A DNA stretch of 64,000 nucleotides, taken from assembly GCA_000231825.2 (NCBI GenBank), contig JH720294.1, forward strand, positions 2,512,654 through 2,576,653. Direction: 5' to 3'. Source of the stretch: Tetrahymena elliotti 4EA (taxonomy: Eukaryota > Ciliophora > Oligohymenophorea > Hymenostomatida > Tetrahymenidae). The number at the start of each line of letters is the position of its first letter. Position 1 is the first letter of the stretch. The position numbers were made by a program, and so were the translations under genes. This document shows positions 1-12,173 of this stretch, one piece after another. The notes below the pieces were generated by a model, which worked only from the letters and a program-made list of their open reading frames with translations, ran no database searches and was not told the DNA's origin.

Positions 1-3000
1 TGAATGATCTCTTCATCTTAGAATGGCTCAATAAATGATTTATAGTGCTTGCAATACAGTCTAAAGCTTGTTGTAGGAATTTTGAATTCTTCGGATATTT
101 TTTTCCTGAGAATTCCAAAAGGAATATTTTGGTTCAACTTAATAGTTTTGATGTTTTCTTTTGATAAAATGACTGTGTAAGTTTATTGGTTAACTACTGA
201 GTATTATGAATATGAGTTTTATTAGCTTAATTCATACTACCTTTTATAGTTCTACCCTTCGATCTTAGAAAAAAATAGTAAAAGCAATTAGACTGATCTC
301 TCAATTAACTATGAAGATTATTTAACATAGCCCTGCTACAAAAATTACATGCATTTCTCAGTTAACTATCTCATATAATGATCCCTAAACTAGGGTTCAT
401 AATTTCTTTCATGATTTATATAAATCTCACTAAGTTAATCGCAGCAATTCATGACAACCTACTTATTCTCTGCCTCTCCAAAAATATCCCAAATTGTTTT
501 CATTCCTAAAAGTTCTTCATTATTTACCTAAACCAAAAATAAAATAATTGTTAAGATTTTTTACTTAAAAAATTTATTTCATAAATAAAACAAAATCAAT
601 CAATTAAATAAAAGGATGTTTGTTTTATCTTATAAAAAGTATAAGTCATTTTTAGACTGAAAATCTAATTTTTTTTCTTAATAAAGAAGAAGTAATTTAT
701 TTTTGCTATTTATTTATTTGGTCTAAATGGACTTATTCAAATTTTAATCTTTAAAAGATCATTTTTATTATTAAAATTATAGGAGAGTTATCTATTTTTT
801 TAGTTTGAGTTTAGAAGGATTTAATTGGGATTTTATGATTTGCTTTTGAAAATGTCGAAAAAACTATTCAAGTTAAGATCTTAGTTAATAAATAGAATTT
901 ACTTTGAATTTGTTTAGATTGGAGATAATTTCTATGTTACGAGATTTAACATTTATTCTTTTGAAGAAATAAAAAAATATGCTAAAGAGTTCCGGTGTGA
1001 AGTTTTGGTATTTCATCATGGCTGGGTTACAGAAGATGTTAACGAATATATGCTTCATTAAATCGAATGTAAATAAATTTGAAATATCTATGGTATTTTA
1101 ATAATTTTAGTTCTATCTCTAATTAGTTTTAGTGAGAATCCAGTTCAAGAATATTTAGGATTCACATGGATGATTAGGAACTTATATGAATTAGTGCCAT
1201 AGTTTGTCGAATTCTTAAGGGCTTAGTTAGAAAATGCGCTTATTATCACTTAGACTTTTAGTCAAAATTATTTCTAGTAATTGGAATCTTACATTAATGT
1301 TATTTTCATGAGAGTATTTTCCTTTAAAGACAGTAGTTTTGAAGACATAATTTTGGTTTTGCGCATTTTTTATGTTCTCTAAAACAGCTGGATTTAGCTT
1401 ATTAATTTACTCTGGAATTTACCTAAGGTAACTACAAATATCATCAACTATTATTTTAGGAAGATCTATTTGTCTCTTTTGCATAGAAATTAAGATTCCA
1501 GGACGTAATTAACTATCAACCAAAGCATAAATCAAATAATAGGCTTAGTAAGAAGACTTTCCATTGATTATTTGTTCTAAAAACAAATTGGCATATTTCT
1601 TGGAAATATAGGAGCCCTATTACAAGCACAAAAGATCTTTAGCTATTTATAAAGCATTATCAACTACTAAATAACCCAAACCTTAATTATTATCTTCATC
1701 AATCAATTTTAGCAAAAGTTCTAGACAGAAAAAGTTCTTTTCATATTATTATTCTTTAGCTTCTTTCGATAATTTATTTCTATTTTCTTTTTATTCCTCT
1801 TCATTCTCATCTTCTTGTCCATCTTCTAACTCTTCAGTGTCAGAATCATCCGGATCTAAATTAAAATATCAAGTAAATTATTCATTGAAAAAATAAATAT
1901 CAAAGATGGGTTAGCTAGCTCTCATTAATGATTTTCACAATTTTTAAACAAAATTGAATAAAACAAAAAGAACTCATAGGCAAAATAAGAATGAAACATT
2001 TTTTAAAAGAATTGTTAAATTTACCATTAGAAAAGAAGGGGAATTTGGAAGTGGGGATAAGAATTTCAATAGCTTTTTATGAAAATCCTCTGATTAGCAT
2101 AAGAGTTTATTCGTTAATTTCATTTAATGGGATGGAATTTATTTTTTCATGGAATTTAAATAAAGCTTCAATTGAGAGTTAATCAGTGATGGAAATAATC
2201 ATTTCGAATATTGCTGACACTATGACTTCATGTTTATCAGAGCCACAAGAGTTCCAAATTGTATCTATTAGCTCAAGTGGGAATTATTTGCAAAAACACA
2301 TGAAACGGATGATTTCGTGGCATCTTCTGACAATTTCAACATGCATAGAGTCACCTAATAAATGATCAATAATTTTATTTTTGATAACCCATTCTGTAAA
2401 TTCTTTGGGATTGAATCTTCTGTCTGTAAGCTAATCACTATAATATTCACTGTTATTTCTCAATCCTAAATCATCGTTATTACTGCCATTCTAAAAGCTA
2501 TCGTTTTACTTAATTTCAGAGATGATTTCACTGATATCATTTAATCCCTAAATTTTTTTATTTAAATACTAGCTAGAGAGAAGCTTAAGGGCAAGATTTA
2601 AATCCATTTCGTCAATCCTCTTTAAATACATATCAGATTTATCTGAATCGGGATAGTTTTTGACAATAATCTACAAATTTTCTCTAATATCTTTAATAAT
2701 ACAAGAATCATATTCTTTAATTTCCCTTTCAGTTAAAAGACTCATTCTTTAAATAATATAGTTACAAATCTGATCTATAATTATTATTTAATATTTTTCT
2801 CTCATGAAATGAATACTAGTTTTGACAATCTTGCTAATCTAAAACAATGAAATCAAAGGTATCATTTTATTTTAGTGATTAAACAACTAATTTATAGCTT
2901 CAAAGCCTCCATTCAGCCAAAAGTAATTTGTAAAAATCGGAATAATCTCAGTTCTTACTTTTATTCTTAACTAAGACTTCTACTACTGAATTAAGCTTTA

Positions 3001-6000
3001 TTGTTACCCTATCATTTCTTCTTACATCCCATCATTATCATCGGTTTCGAGCAAATTTGTGTTATGAATCTTTATTATTGTATCCTAAAACTATTCTAAA
3101 ATCAGATCTTAGTTCTCTTTTAAGAAAAGCCAATTTTTCTATTCAAATTAAAATCAATTAATTAAAACTTATCATTTTTTTTAAATTGAAAGTGATTCTT
3201 AAAAATATTTTTCATTCATTAAGTCCATTTAAATAGTAAAAACTAGTTTTATTTCTAATAGACCTCCACCATAATAAATAAAAGTAATTAAATTAATTTT
3301 GAGATCAGAGTTTTTATTTGAAAAAACCCAGATATTTTGGTCAATTTTAATAAAAAAAGAGAAAAAATTAATTTTGAACTTATTTATTTAAGAATATTGT
3401 TTTTATTTAAATCTCATCTTTGAGAATAAATAATAAATTTTCAATTTAATTTCAAATGAAGATTAAGTATGTTATCAGAAAAGTTAATAAAAAGCTAAAA
3501 GTTTTTTACTTTTTATTGTTTTTAAATTGGTTAATTTGTTCTTTGAAAGATTAATGATAAAATTTTACAAATTTATTAATGAAATAAATCTTTTGTAAGA
3601 AAAAAATATAAAATTTAGATTTAAATAAAGTTGGGGAAGAATTTATTTGGAAATTTAACAAATTATTAAATTGAAAGGATTTATTATAAAGTTGGGGAAG
3701 AATTTATTTGGAAATTTAACAAATTATTAAATTGAAAGGATTTATTTGTAAAAGAAATTTTGAAGCTGAAAAAAAATTTAAAAAACAGAAACGATAATTT
3801 TGATAAGAAATTATTTATTTGCAAATTACATCAGATATCATCATTATTCATGATTAAGCAAATCAGTTTATTTTTTTTATCATATCTTTTATTCAACTAA
3901 CATTCAGCTTTAAATTTTCAAATAAATTTTTTTTTATCTCTCTCAAAAATTAAATTTTGGTGGGTTTTGTTAGAATTATTTTATTTTGCTTCAATAGGAT
4001 TAAATAAAAATAAAAGAATTACTGCATAGAAACAATTTTGATTTGTAACTAAACGATCTGATTAACCAAATATTAAAAGGAGCAGATCGAGCATTTCGAA
4101 TGAACCATGAGCTATTGCAACTGGTAATTCATACAAGTATGCTAAGGGATTGATATTTTCTTTATAATACTATATTAATTTTTAAATAAATCTATTTGCT
4201 AAAAAATAATTAATTACATCTGCAAAATAGTTTGGAAATTCCCTAATGTATTTTATTGTATAATTTATATGATTTTTAATCAGTTTTATAACTATTTCGC
4301 GTGATTCTTCATCATACTAAATATTTTGTAACGCTTAATCCATTGCGAAATAATATTTTCCTCTAAATTCCTAAGTATAATCGAAAGCTGTAACATCCTA
4401 GTAATTTGCTTTAACCATTTCTTTAAATGGTTGAATCATCTATTTAATCATAAATAATATTTGGTAAGAAATAATTAAATTTATTTGACAAATAAGAATA
4501 TTTCTGATAGAAAAATATTTATTTTTTACCAATTTTATATCTTCTATATTCTTTTTGCTTCTATAAGCAGTGTTTCTTTCTCCAGTGTATCCTACACAGT
4601 GTTTTATAAAAATATATTTAATGATTTATCTATATAATATTATTATTCAATCTTGCAAAATAATTTTATTTTTTATCTTTTTAATCATGGATTCAAGCAA
4701 ATTAATTTATGTTAAATGAATGCATTTTCTAAAAGAACTTAATTATCTGTAAGGAGATAGATGATATCTACTGTAAAATTTAAATGTTTTATTTTTTTAT
4801 TTTGCTCTAGAATCAACAAATATTGATTGCTGTTTTGTCTTGAAATACCTATATGCAAATAATTCAGATCAGAATACTCTAGTTCCTAAATAAGTTTTTG
4901 GATCTTCTATCAAAAATTTGTTCAAACAAACAGAAAATACAGATGATAAAAATGTGATGCTTTCCCTTTGAAAATGTGGAAATTAAAAGAATTTGAGCAT
5001 ATAAAAATGAAATTTGCCATTCTTTGTATTACCTTTAGTGAATTTTCTGAAATGAGCTAGCTTATTTGAAGCCATTAGTATGGTCTATTTTATACAAAAA
5101 ATGATAAATTAAAATTACTAATTCGTTGCCTAATTTTTGCTATCAAAATAGAGTAAATGATTTAATTCAATGATTCAATAGGAACTAACAAAAAACTTAA
5201 AAAATCTTGGTAGACAGACTGCTAAGCTTTTATCTGATTATTTAATCAAGAAATTAATGAATGTTTTTACTTCATCAGATTTGCTGCCATCGAATTGGAT
5301 ATACACTCTTTACTATTTTTCATAGATTTACTAAACAATACCTACTCTCCAATCACCCAAATGTTCTCTCACATCCATATAGGTTCCTTTTTAAAAATAG
5401 TCGGAGATCAAGATCTCTCTCGTTTCCTATATTTATTTAAAAGTAAATAAGCTTTCTTTGTTGAATATGTTAAAAATGCATTCGATTCTGTTTAAGTATC
5501 CCTCTTTTCTATGTTCAAAAATAAAGCAAAAACACGCACAAAAAAATCTTGTCTAATGAATCGGTTTTAGCTCAAAAAATTTAATAATAAAATACTAAGA
5601 AAGGGATAATACACAAACACTTTTGATCAAAAAAAGGGTCTCAAAAATAAAATGCAGGATGCCCCTTTTGCGAGCAAAGAAATCCAGGTAGCGTATGATA
5701 ATTTAATTACAATTTAAAAGCAAAAATTTACATTTTCATTTTACTGCATTTCCTCTGTAGCATTTGGAACGGTAGAATTTTGATTGAAATTTGATCCCAT
5801 ATTTATATTATTATTATCTGAAGTAGATGGCTGATCCTATAAATTATTTTGTTGCTATGGCTATGCAGCAGGTTGTGTTTGAGCACCCTCACCATTTAAT
5901 TATCTTGGTTGCTCAGTTTAATTTTGACCTATTGCTCCAGCACCCACAGTATGTGACTCCTCAATTATCATTTCTGAATGCTAATGCAATGCTTAATCAC

Positions 6001-6016
6001 TATTATTTATACTCAT
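1..6016 (-). CDS. USP9X/USP24/USP34-type ubiquitin hydrolase, N-terminal part (runs off left edge)
   Basis: Very large deubiquitinase; the catalytic domain lies beyond base 1. The start chosen is the ATG at 6016-6014, opening a Q-rich 95-codon exon (5732-6016). Other supported exons are about 5493-5271, 5033-5218, one starting at 4916, about 4590-4023, 2025-3138, 903-1855 and 1-527. Exons 2025-3138 and 903-1855 join exactly in phase across a 169-nt intron. They match the armadillo-like N-terminal region of USP9X: MDLNLALKLLSSQYL, WVIKNKIIDHLLGDSMH and HPCESQIFLNWIL followed by FTPELFSIFFYFFKRIN. The exon at 1-527 carries EELLGMKTIWDIL, similar to ELIGLDYLWRVV of USP9X. A tudor/agenet-like segment (DVREHLGDWRVGIV) lies near 5350. 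Odd points: an apparent frameshift near 470-482 and a 61-bp tandem duplication in the intron at 3139-4022. The family assignment of 1-3138 is fairly firm. That the exons above 4000 belong to the same gene is inferred from strand, order and phase. Confidence 0.72.
3627..3748. repeat. Two-copy tandem repeat, 61-bp unit
   Basis: The block beginning AAAGTTGGGGAAGAATTT recurs exactly 61 bases later (TTGGGG at 3631 and 3692). The following bases are also identical, through TTGAAAGGATTTATT. The pair lies within the presumed long intron of the deubiquitinase gene. It looks like a recent duplication with no coding content. The single TTGGGG in each copy is not a telomere array. Confidence 0.9.
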
Positions 6017-8028
6017 AAGATACGCTTGCTAACTTGCCTTGTTTCTTATTTTATTTATTGATTGATTGAATAATCACTTATTATTTTCTTTTTAATTTTT
6101 GCTTGATTGCTTGCTGTTCTATTCTTTGTTTGATTTTAATTAAAACTAATTCTTATCTTTAATTATAATTAACTCTCTTAAAGCCATCTACCAACCTATT
6201 AACCTCTCCTTCGTTTTCTATTCATTTACTTATTTATTTTTTTATTAACTCAACCATTCCATTATCTGAGAAAGAGATTCATTAGACAATTTATTTAATA
6301 TAAATCAAATATATCTATCAATTTATTTCTTTATATATTCAATTAATACTTCATGATTTGCCTTATCAGTCTTACTTTATTCTATCTTCCTCCTTAAACT
6401 AAATCTTATCTTTTATAAGTTATTTATAAAATTCATTATTAATGTATTTATAACATTAGAGTCTTTTCCATAATCACTAGAAAACTAAATAGAAAAATCC
6501 ATTCTAAATTTTATCAATATTTATAAAACTCAATTTAATAAAGACTATAATTATCGATTATTATAAAGCTTATTAATAATAAAAAAGATAATATCTTTAT
6601 TATATGCATCTCCTATTTCTAAAAAAGCAAGAATCTATTCTATTTTTGAATTCGCAAGAATTTATCTTCTTTTTATTTCATTTAGTTGCTATCAATTTAA
6701 ATTTGATAAATTCTAACAAAAAAAAATTTTTAAATAATTTGAGATTTGCATTCAAATATTTTTTGTTTTCTTTCATCAAAAAAAATTAAAAGAGATTTAA
6801 AATTTTAAATATTAACAGCTTCCTTTTGATAAAATGTTAATATATTTTAAATAAAATGTGTACAAACAACTTCTTGAATCATTACAAATTAAAAGCAATA
6901 AGATTGTAGAATATTTAAAAGCTGATGTTAAGATAGCTAAATATACACATTAAGAAAGCATTTAGGAATTTATTCAGTTAAAATAACTTTAATTAGCAAA
7001 ATGGTAACTAATATTTATAAGAACAAATTTATAATAATTCTTAACATAGAATTACAATATTAAAATAAAAATAGAAATCAACATTATATGATCATTTTTA
7101 ACTAATTTTTTAAATCATCAATAAACGACATTCAAATAAAAATATCTCTTTCTTTTAAAAATTAATTGTATTCACCTCTAAAAAAGTTGAAAGAAAATTA
7201 TCAAGACAATACAAAATATTTTGGTTTATACTAACTTTCAAAATTAAGTAAAATTTTTTAATAAATAATTTTTGAAAATCTAAAAAAATTAAAAACTAAT
7301 AATCAACCTTGATAAATTAACCTAAACTATAAAAATATTTACTAAATAGAATAAAGGCATTTAAAAAACTATCTTATTTTCTTCAACAATTTTTGAATTT
7401 TTTATTCCAAATGTCAATTAGTATAATAATATGGATTTTTTAAATTCAAATAATAATTAAATTTTTAATTTCATTTAAAGCACTCATAAAATTGCTAAGA
7501 ATTAATTTAAGAGTGAAATAAGCTTATTTATCATCAATACGTAAACTAGATTATCATTTTCTGTTAATTTAAAATTGTAAAATGAAGCTTAATAAAACTT
7601 GATAACACTAAAATTAATGGCATTTTTTTATACTAGATTTTGAGTAATTTTATTAAATTACTTTAATTTTAAAGATTCTGTTAATAGCTTTTTGAATACA
7701 TATGCTCATATTTCTTTAAAGTTAATAAAGGTAGAGTTACAAACAGATATATTTTTATTTGAATTATTAAAAATTTATTATCTCTTTTTATTAAAAATTT
7801 ATCTCTTTTTGGATTTATTATTTGAACATAAAAATGTTAATTTAATTTTGATTGATTGAAAACTTAGGTAGTAAATACTTTTATAATTGAGTAAAAATGA
7901 ATAAATTTTTATTGATTGATTAATAAATTTAGATAATAATTTATCTTTCTTAAAGAAAAAGGTAGGAGAATACGACATTAGATTAATAGATGGATATAAA
8001 TTGTATGTTATAAATGTTTTAAATATTT
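6017..8028. other. Intergenic region between the USP-type gene and eIF3c
   Basis: About 2 kb of very AT-rich DNA upstream of the deubiquitinase start and downstream of the eIF3c stop, both on the minus strand. It should hold the deubiquitinase promoter, but no motif could be recognised. The only candidate coding stretch is the short plus-strand ORF listed at 6834-7091. Confidence 0.6.
6834..7091 (+). CDS. Doubtful short ORF, 85 residues (ciliate code)
   Basis: An ATG at 6834 opens a frame of 86 codons ending in TGA at 7089-7091, with TAA and TAG read as glutamine. The first two thirds have protein-like composition (mixed charged and hydrophobic residues such as KQLLESLQIKSNKIVEYL). The last third is low complexity. 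A possible splice donor (GTAACT) lies near 7004, so this could be a first exon with nothing convincing after it. No family was recognised and it may be chance. Confidence 0.25.
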
Positions 8029-11000
8029 TCAATATTTCTTTTTGTTGGGTCTGGACTTATTAGCACCAAGGTTAAGTTTCTTTTTAGTAATCTTACCATC
8101 TGCTTTTCTATTTTAATATTAAATAAGAAGATTTAATAAACCAAGTTTACATTAAAGTAAAATAAATAAATTTACTGTTATTATTTTTAGGGATTTTCGT
8201 TTTAATCTTCAGCCTATTATTAAGATTCAATGGTACCAATTTTCTTATCTAAGATTCTTTGGTTGTGATTTTGAGATTAGTTAACTGTTTCAATTAATTT
8301 GTTGCTTAAACCTTATAAACTGGTTCTGTCAGAGTGTTCGAAAATAATATAAAGTTGATTATCAATAGTATGTACACGAGCACTTATTTCTTAAGCTGAA
8401 ATCATCTATTTATTTTAAAATTTTAAATATTAATTGAATTGATATTCATATTTTATTGGGTTTTAAATTAATTCAATTTAAAGAATCAATTTTGCTAAAA
8501 TAATTTTAAAGTATTTTGTTGCTCTTTAGTGTTTTTTAAGCATTGATTTATCAATTGTAATGCGAAATATTTTAGAGTAAATATGAATTTATTTGAATAA
8601 TTAATTTGCATATAAAGGTAAATAAATGTATAAAATAAATACCTTGAAAGTGGTTGATTTGATAGATTGGGCATCCAATTCAAACTTTTCAACTAGGTTG
8701 TTTAAGCTTAAATTGTCAAATGTGTTCTTAAATTAGAATAAATAACTCTTGAAAGATTGTTCCTTGATTCTAAGCATTAAATTTTCTTAAGTCTATTATT
8801 ATATTTTAAATTTTTCATTAGATATTTCTTTTTTATTTGTTTGCTTTTCTAAATTACTTTTTAAAGACCAGTCATATATCTCCAAACAGTCATTTTGGTG
8901 AGGTATTCGTAACAAGACTTCCAAGATCCCTTTTATAATTCTTTAGTGGCGTAGAAGATCAAATCTCTGTTTTGTTCAGGAGGTGATATGTAATGCTATA
9001 AATTAGAAATTAATTTTATTTAAATGTAAATTTTGATTAATATTTGTTTACGGATTTATTGTAGGAATCAAGCAATCTACGATAGTTACGAGCTTAGACA
9101 TTCTTGCTGTGAGCTTCTTAGACCATGATGGGGGCTTCAATGAGCATGGAGCAAATGAAGTTAACCATTTCGATCATTTCAACATTAATGTGTTGGTGTT
9201 AAGGAAGAACTTTTCTCTTATCACTTTGAGAAGAGTATCTCAAGTGAGATTGACCAATTAATTCCTTAATTTTGCCTGATTAACTGCATAAATCATTAAG
9301 GAATACGAAGGCTTCAGTGAAATTACCTTATCTGAAATAGGCTAAACCTAATTGAGCCAAAACTCTATTGTAGAAAATCTATTTTTTTACATTAGATGAT
9401 TTTATGAATACAATTTTTATTTTTGCTAATTTACCTAAAGAGTAGAGTCGATATTGTTAACATTATCGGTAATTTTGGACATGAGGAGGTAGTCTCTGGC
9501 AATTTAAGTTCTGTCATGAATGGCATGATGATAAATGTGGTAAAGAATGGTTTTGGTTGTGTTGGATTAGTCGTATTTGTAGACAAGAGTAGCGAGGTAA
9601 TGGATAATAAATTCTGTACCTTATGCCTTATTGAAATAAGAACCGTCTTCATATGTTTATGAATCAGATTCACGGACCTTAGCTAAGATAGAGTCATGGA
9701 TATAGTACATATTTTCTAATCTCAAGAAAGCAATTCTAGTAGTGATGCTGATGTTTTGTTTAATTTAACGGTGGAAGAATTGGATTTTTTCATTTAATTA
9801 TTTATAGAAATTTTGCAATTTTTCATTTTATTGTTCGCTGAGGTTGAGTTGGAGTAAATTTTCACATAATCTCAACAAATTGTCGAATTCTTGGATTCTC
9901 TTTTATTGTTGCAACTAAAAATTAAAATGAATTATAAATAATTTATATTTGATTAAATAATTTTTACTTCAGACTTAGTTTCTTTGGTAATGGTGGTAAT
10001 TGCATTTAATTAATCGTAGAATTGTTGAACTTTTTCATTTAATTAAACATCCTTGCTGATTTTATTTAATTATTCATGTAAGTCTAAAACGTTTTCATTT
10101 AATAAATCGTAGTAGAAATGTTGAACTTTTTCACTTAATCTCAATAAATCATACAAATCCTAAATTCTGTTATATTATTCCTATTTATTGATAAAAGATA
10201 TATATGGTTATAAATACAAGAATGCTGTATTCAATAATTAATTACTTCAGATTGTGTTTCAGTGCTGTAAAAGGCCTTGTTAAGTTCATAAACAGCAGTG
10301 TTAAAGAAGGTGGAGATAGATTCATTAATCTTTTATTAATTGAAAAATTTGCTATCATCTTGCTTGTTGTAATGTTGATATTATTTAGTTCTGTTTTCGG
10401 GTTTTTATAATATTTTAAGTAATTCTTAAATGTTGTTGTAAGTTTCCAACCACATTTCTCTGCTCATGCAGCTGGGACTGGAAGTGGTAGAACTCCAGAT
10501 CTTCTAAGAATAGTCAATAGTGATAGGAATAAGGATCAAAATCAATTCAGTAATAATTTCAACATGAGAGCTTTTCTCTTCTTGGTTTAAATAGTGTTAC
10601 AAGTAAGCTTTTAAAACTTGGTAGCAATACTTTTAATCGAAATCCTTTTAAGTTCTATTCAAATAAATGCAATTAATCATTTTCAGAATTCTATTTATAA
10701 AAATAAATACCTTTTGGCAACAAATTCACTTAAAATGGCGGTTCTGCCTTCATAAGTAAGATCGATTTGAATTTCCTTTTCAGTTTCAACTTCTGCAACC
10801 TTGAATTCGTGGATTCTTTATACCTTGGGTTTTACTTCTTTATCTTTCTTGCCATCATCATCTTCATCACCACTATCAGTATCTTTTTTCTTTTTAAGAA
10901 GCCAAAACTATCTTCTAACCATGGGATCATTAGATTCCAAGGGATGGATAGAATCATTGGAGCTGTCAGATTTAAAATCACTATCAGTTTTGTCTTCACC

Positions 11001-12173
11001 ACTACCTTCATCAGTAGTAGGAGTAGGATTCTATTTAATTGAAGTAAAAGATTCAATTTAAAATATTTTCTGAATTAATAAATTTTTGATAAATTTAAAT
11101 CAATCACTCTTGATAAAATATTGCCTTCACTTATCATATAAAATGCGTTTAATCACATTCATCTTTTGCTAAATCTATTTTTTTCATAAATATTCTTCTG
11201 AATAAACAAACAAACAGCCAACCATGCAGAATAATTTTATCTTCAGACATATTGGCTTTACTAATCTCTGATATCTGTTAGATTTATATTTTCAAAATAA
11301 TATATTTAAGCTGCTGCATGAAATGGCATAGGGTTTTGCTAATAGAAATTCTACATGACGTGCTTAAAGAAAGTAGATATTGATTGACAAGGCTAAATTA
11401 AAAAATCTTAGATTATATGTGTGTATGTCTATCTATCTAACTAATTATCTTAATATCAGTGCTATAATAAATCAATAATTTATTTGGGGAAGTACAAAAG
11501 AATGTAAAAAATAAGCTTAAAAATTAAATGATAAGATGATATCCAAACTAAAAAAACAAATTAATTTTTAACTGAGTGTTTATTTGTTTTTTTGGATTGG
11601 TTTGTTTGTTTGCTTGCTTGTTGTTATCATTGGTGTTTTATTGAGTGATTTAAATTTATGAAAAGAATTTGCATTTATTTGTTAATTAATCCATACTTCA
11701 GTAAACTTTTTAAGACCTTCCTTGATATCTGATTACATTTTAGTAATCTTACGATGAATGGCATTCATAGCCTTGCTATTTGCTGATGATAATTTCTTCT
11801 TTTCTTCAGTGGTAAAATTTTTAATTTTATCTTCGAGACGGTAGATTGCTCTAATGAAAAAGCTGGGAATACCATGTTCATCAATGACTTTTTTTGATTT
11901 TTCATAATCCTTAAGCAAAGTGTCGAAAAGATCATCGACATTTGCAAAATTCTATCTTTCTACGTTCTATTTCAAGTTTGCTATGGTCTCCTTTAATTTC
12001 ATGTATCTTTTATCTTTTTCGCTCAAAACAACTCTCTTAACGTCTTCATCGCTATCGGAATCGAAAAGTTCATCTGCTAAAATTCTTCTATTGTCAACTC
12101 CCTTTTGTTCATCTTAGCTCTCATTATCAGAGTTAGAGCTATTATCTGAGTAATTTTATTAAAAGTGCGCCAT
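8029..12173 (-). CDS. EIF3C: Translation initiation factor eIF3 subunit C (NIP1 homologue)
   Basis: Core subunit of eIF3, which recruits mRNA and other factors to the 40S ribosome in the cytoplasm. Ten exons: 12173-11697, 11030-10711, 10654-10246, 10180-9968, 9914-9435, 9378-9052, 8995-8858, 8792-8643, 8405-8176, 8107-8029. They give 940 residues, all junctions in phase, against about 913 in human. Diagnostic segments: the acidic/Ser-rich N-terminus followed by RVVLSEKDKRYMKLKETI and KVIDEHGIPSFFIRAIYRLE (about 45-125), MSREMWLETYNNIQELLKIL in exon 3, ILYHIYHHAIHDRTQIARDY in exon 5, RVLAQLGLAYFRQGNFTEAF and HINVEMIEMVNFICSMLIEAP in exon 6, and a C-terminal PCI region (about 680-900). The start ATG at 12173 opens the conserved N-terminus directly. 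Exons 4-5 carry a repetitive coiled-coil insertion (about residues 405-520) that I do not know from animal eIF3c. The lysine-rich C-terminal tail is typical. Confidence 0.95.

Noticed and set aside
3631..3697. TTGGGG motifs resembling Tetrahymena telomere repeats (also near 63579)
   Set aside because: Each is a single isolated unit, not a tandem G4T2 array, so there is no telomere or telomere-addition site.
5827..6018. Plus-strand 63-codon ORF beginning MADPINYF
   Set aside because: It is antisense to the Q/N-rich first exon of the deubiquitinase gene, which reads through TAA/TAG codons.
9423..9673. Two overlapping standard-code ORFs on opposite strands
   Set aside because: Both are shadows of the eIF3c exon at 9435-9914, whose ciliate-code frame matches the family.
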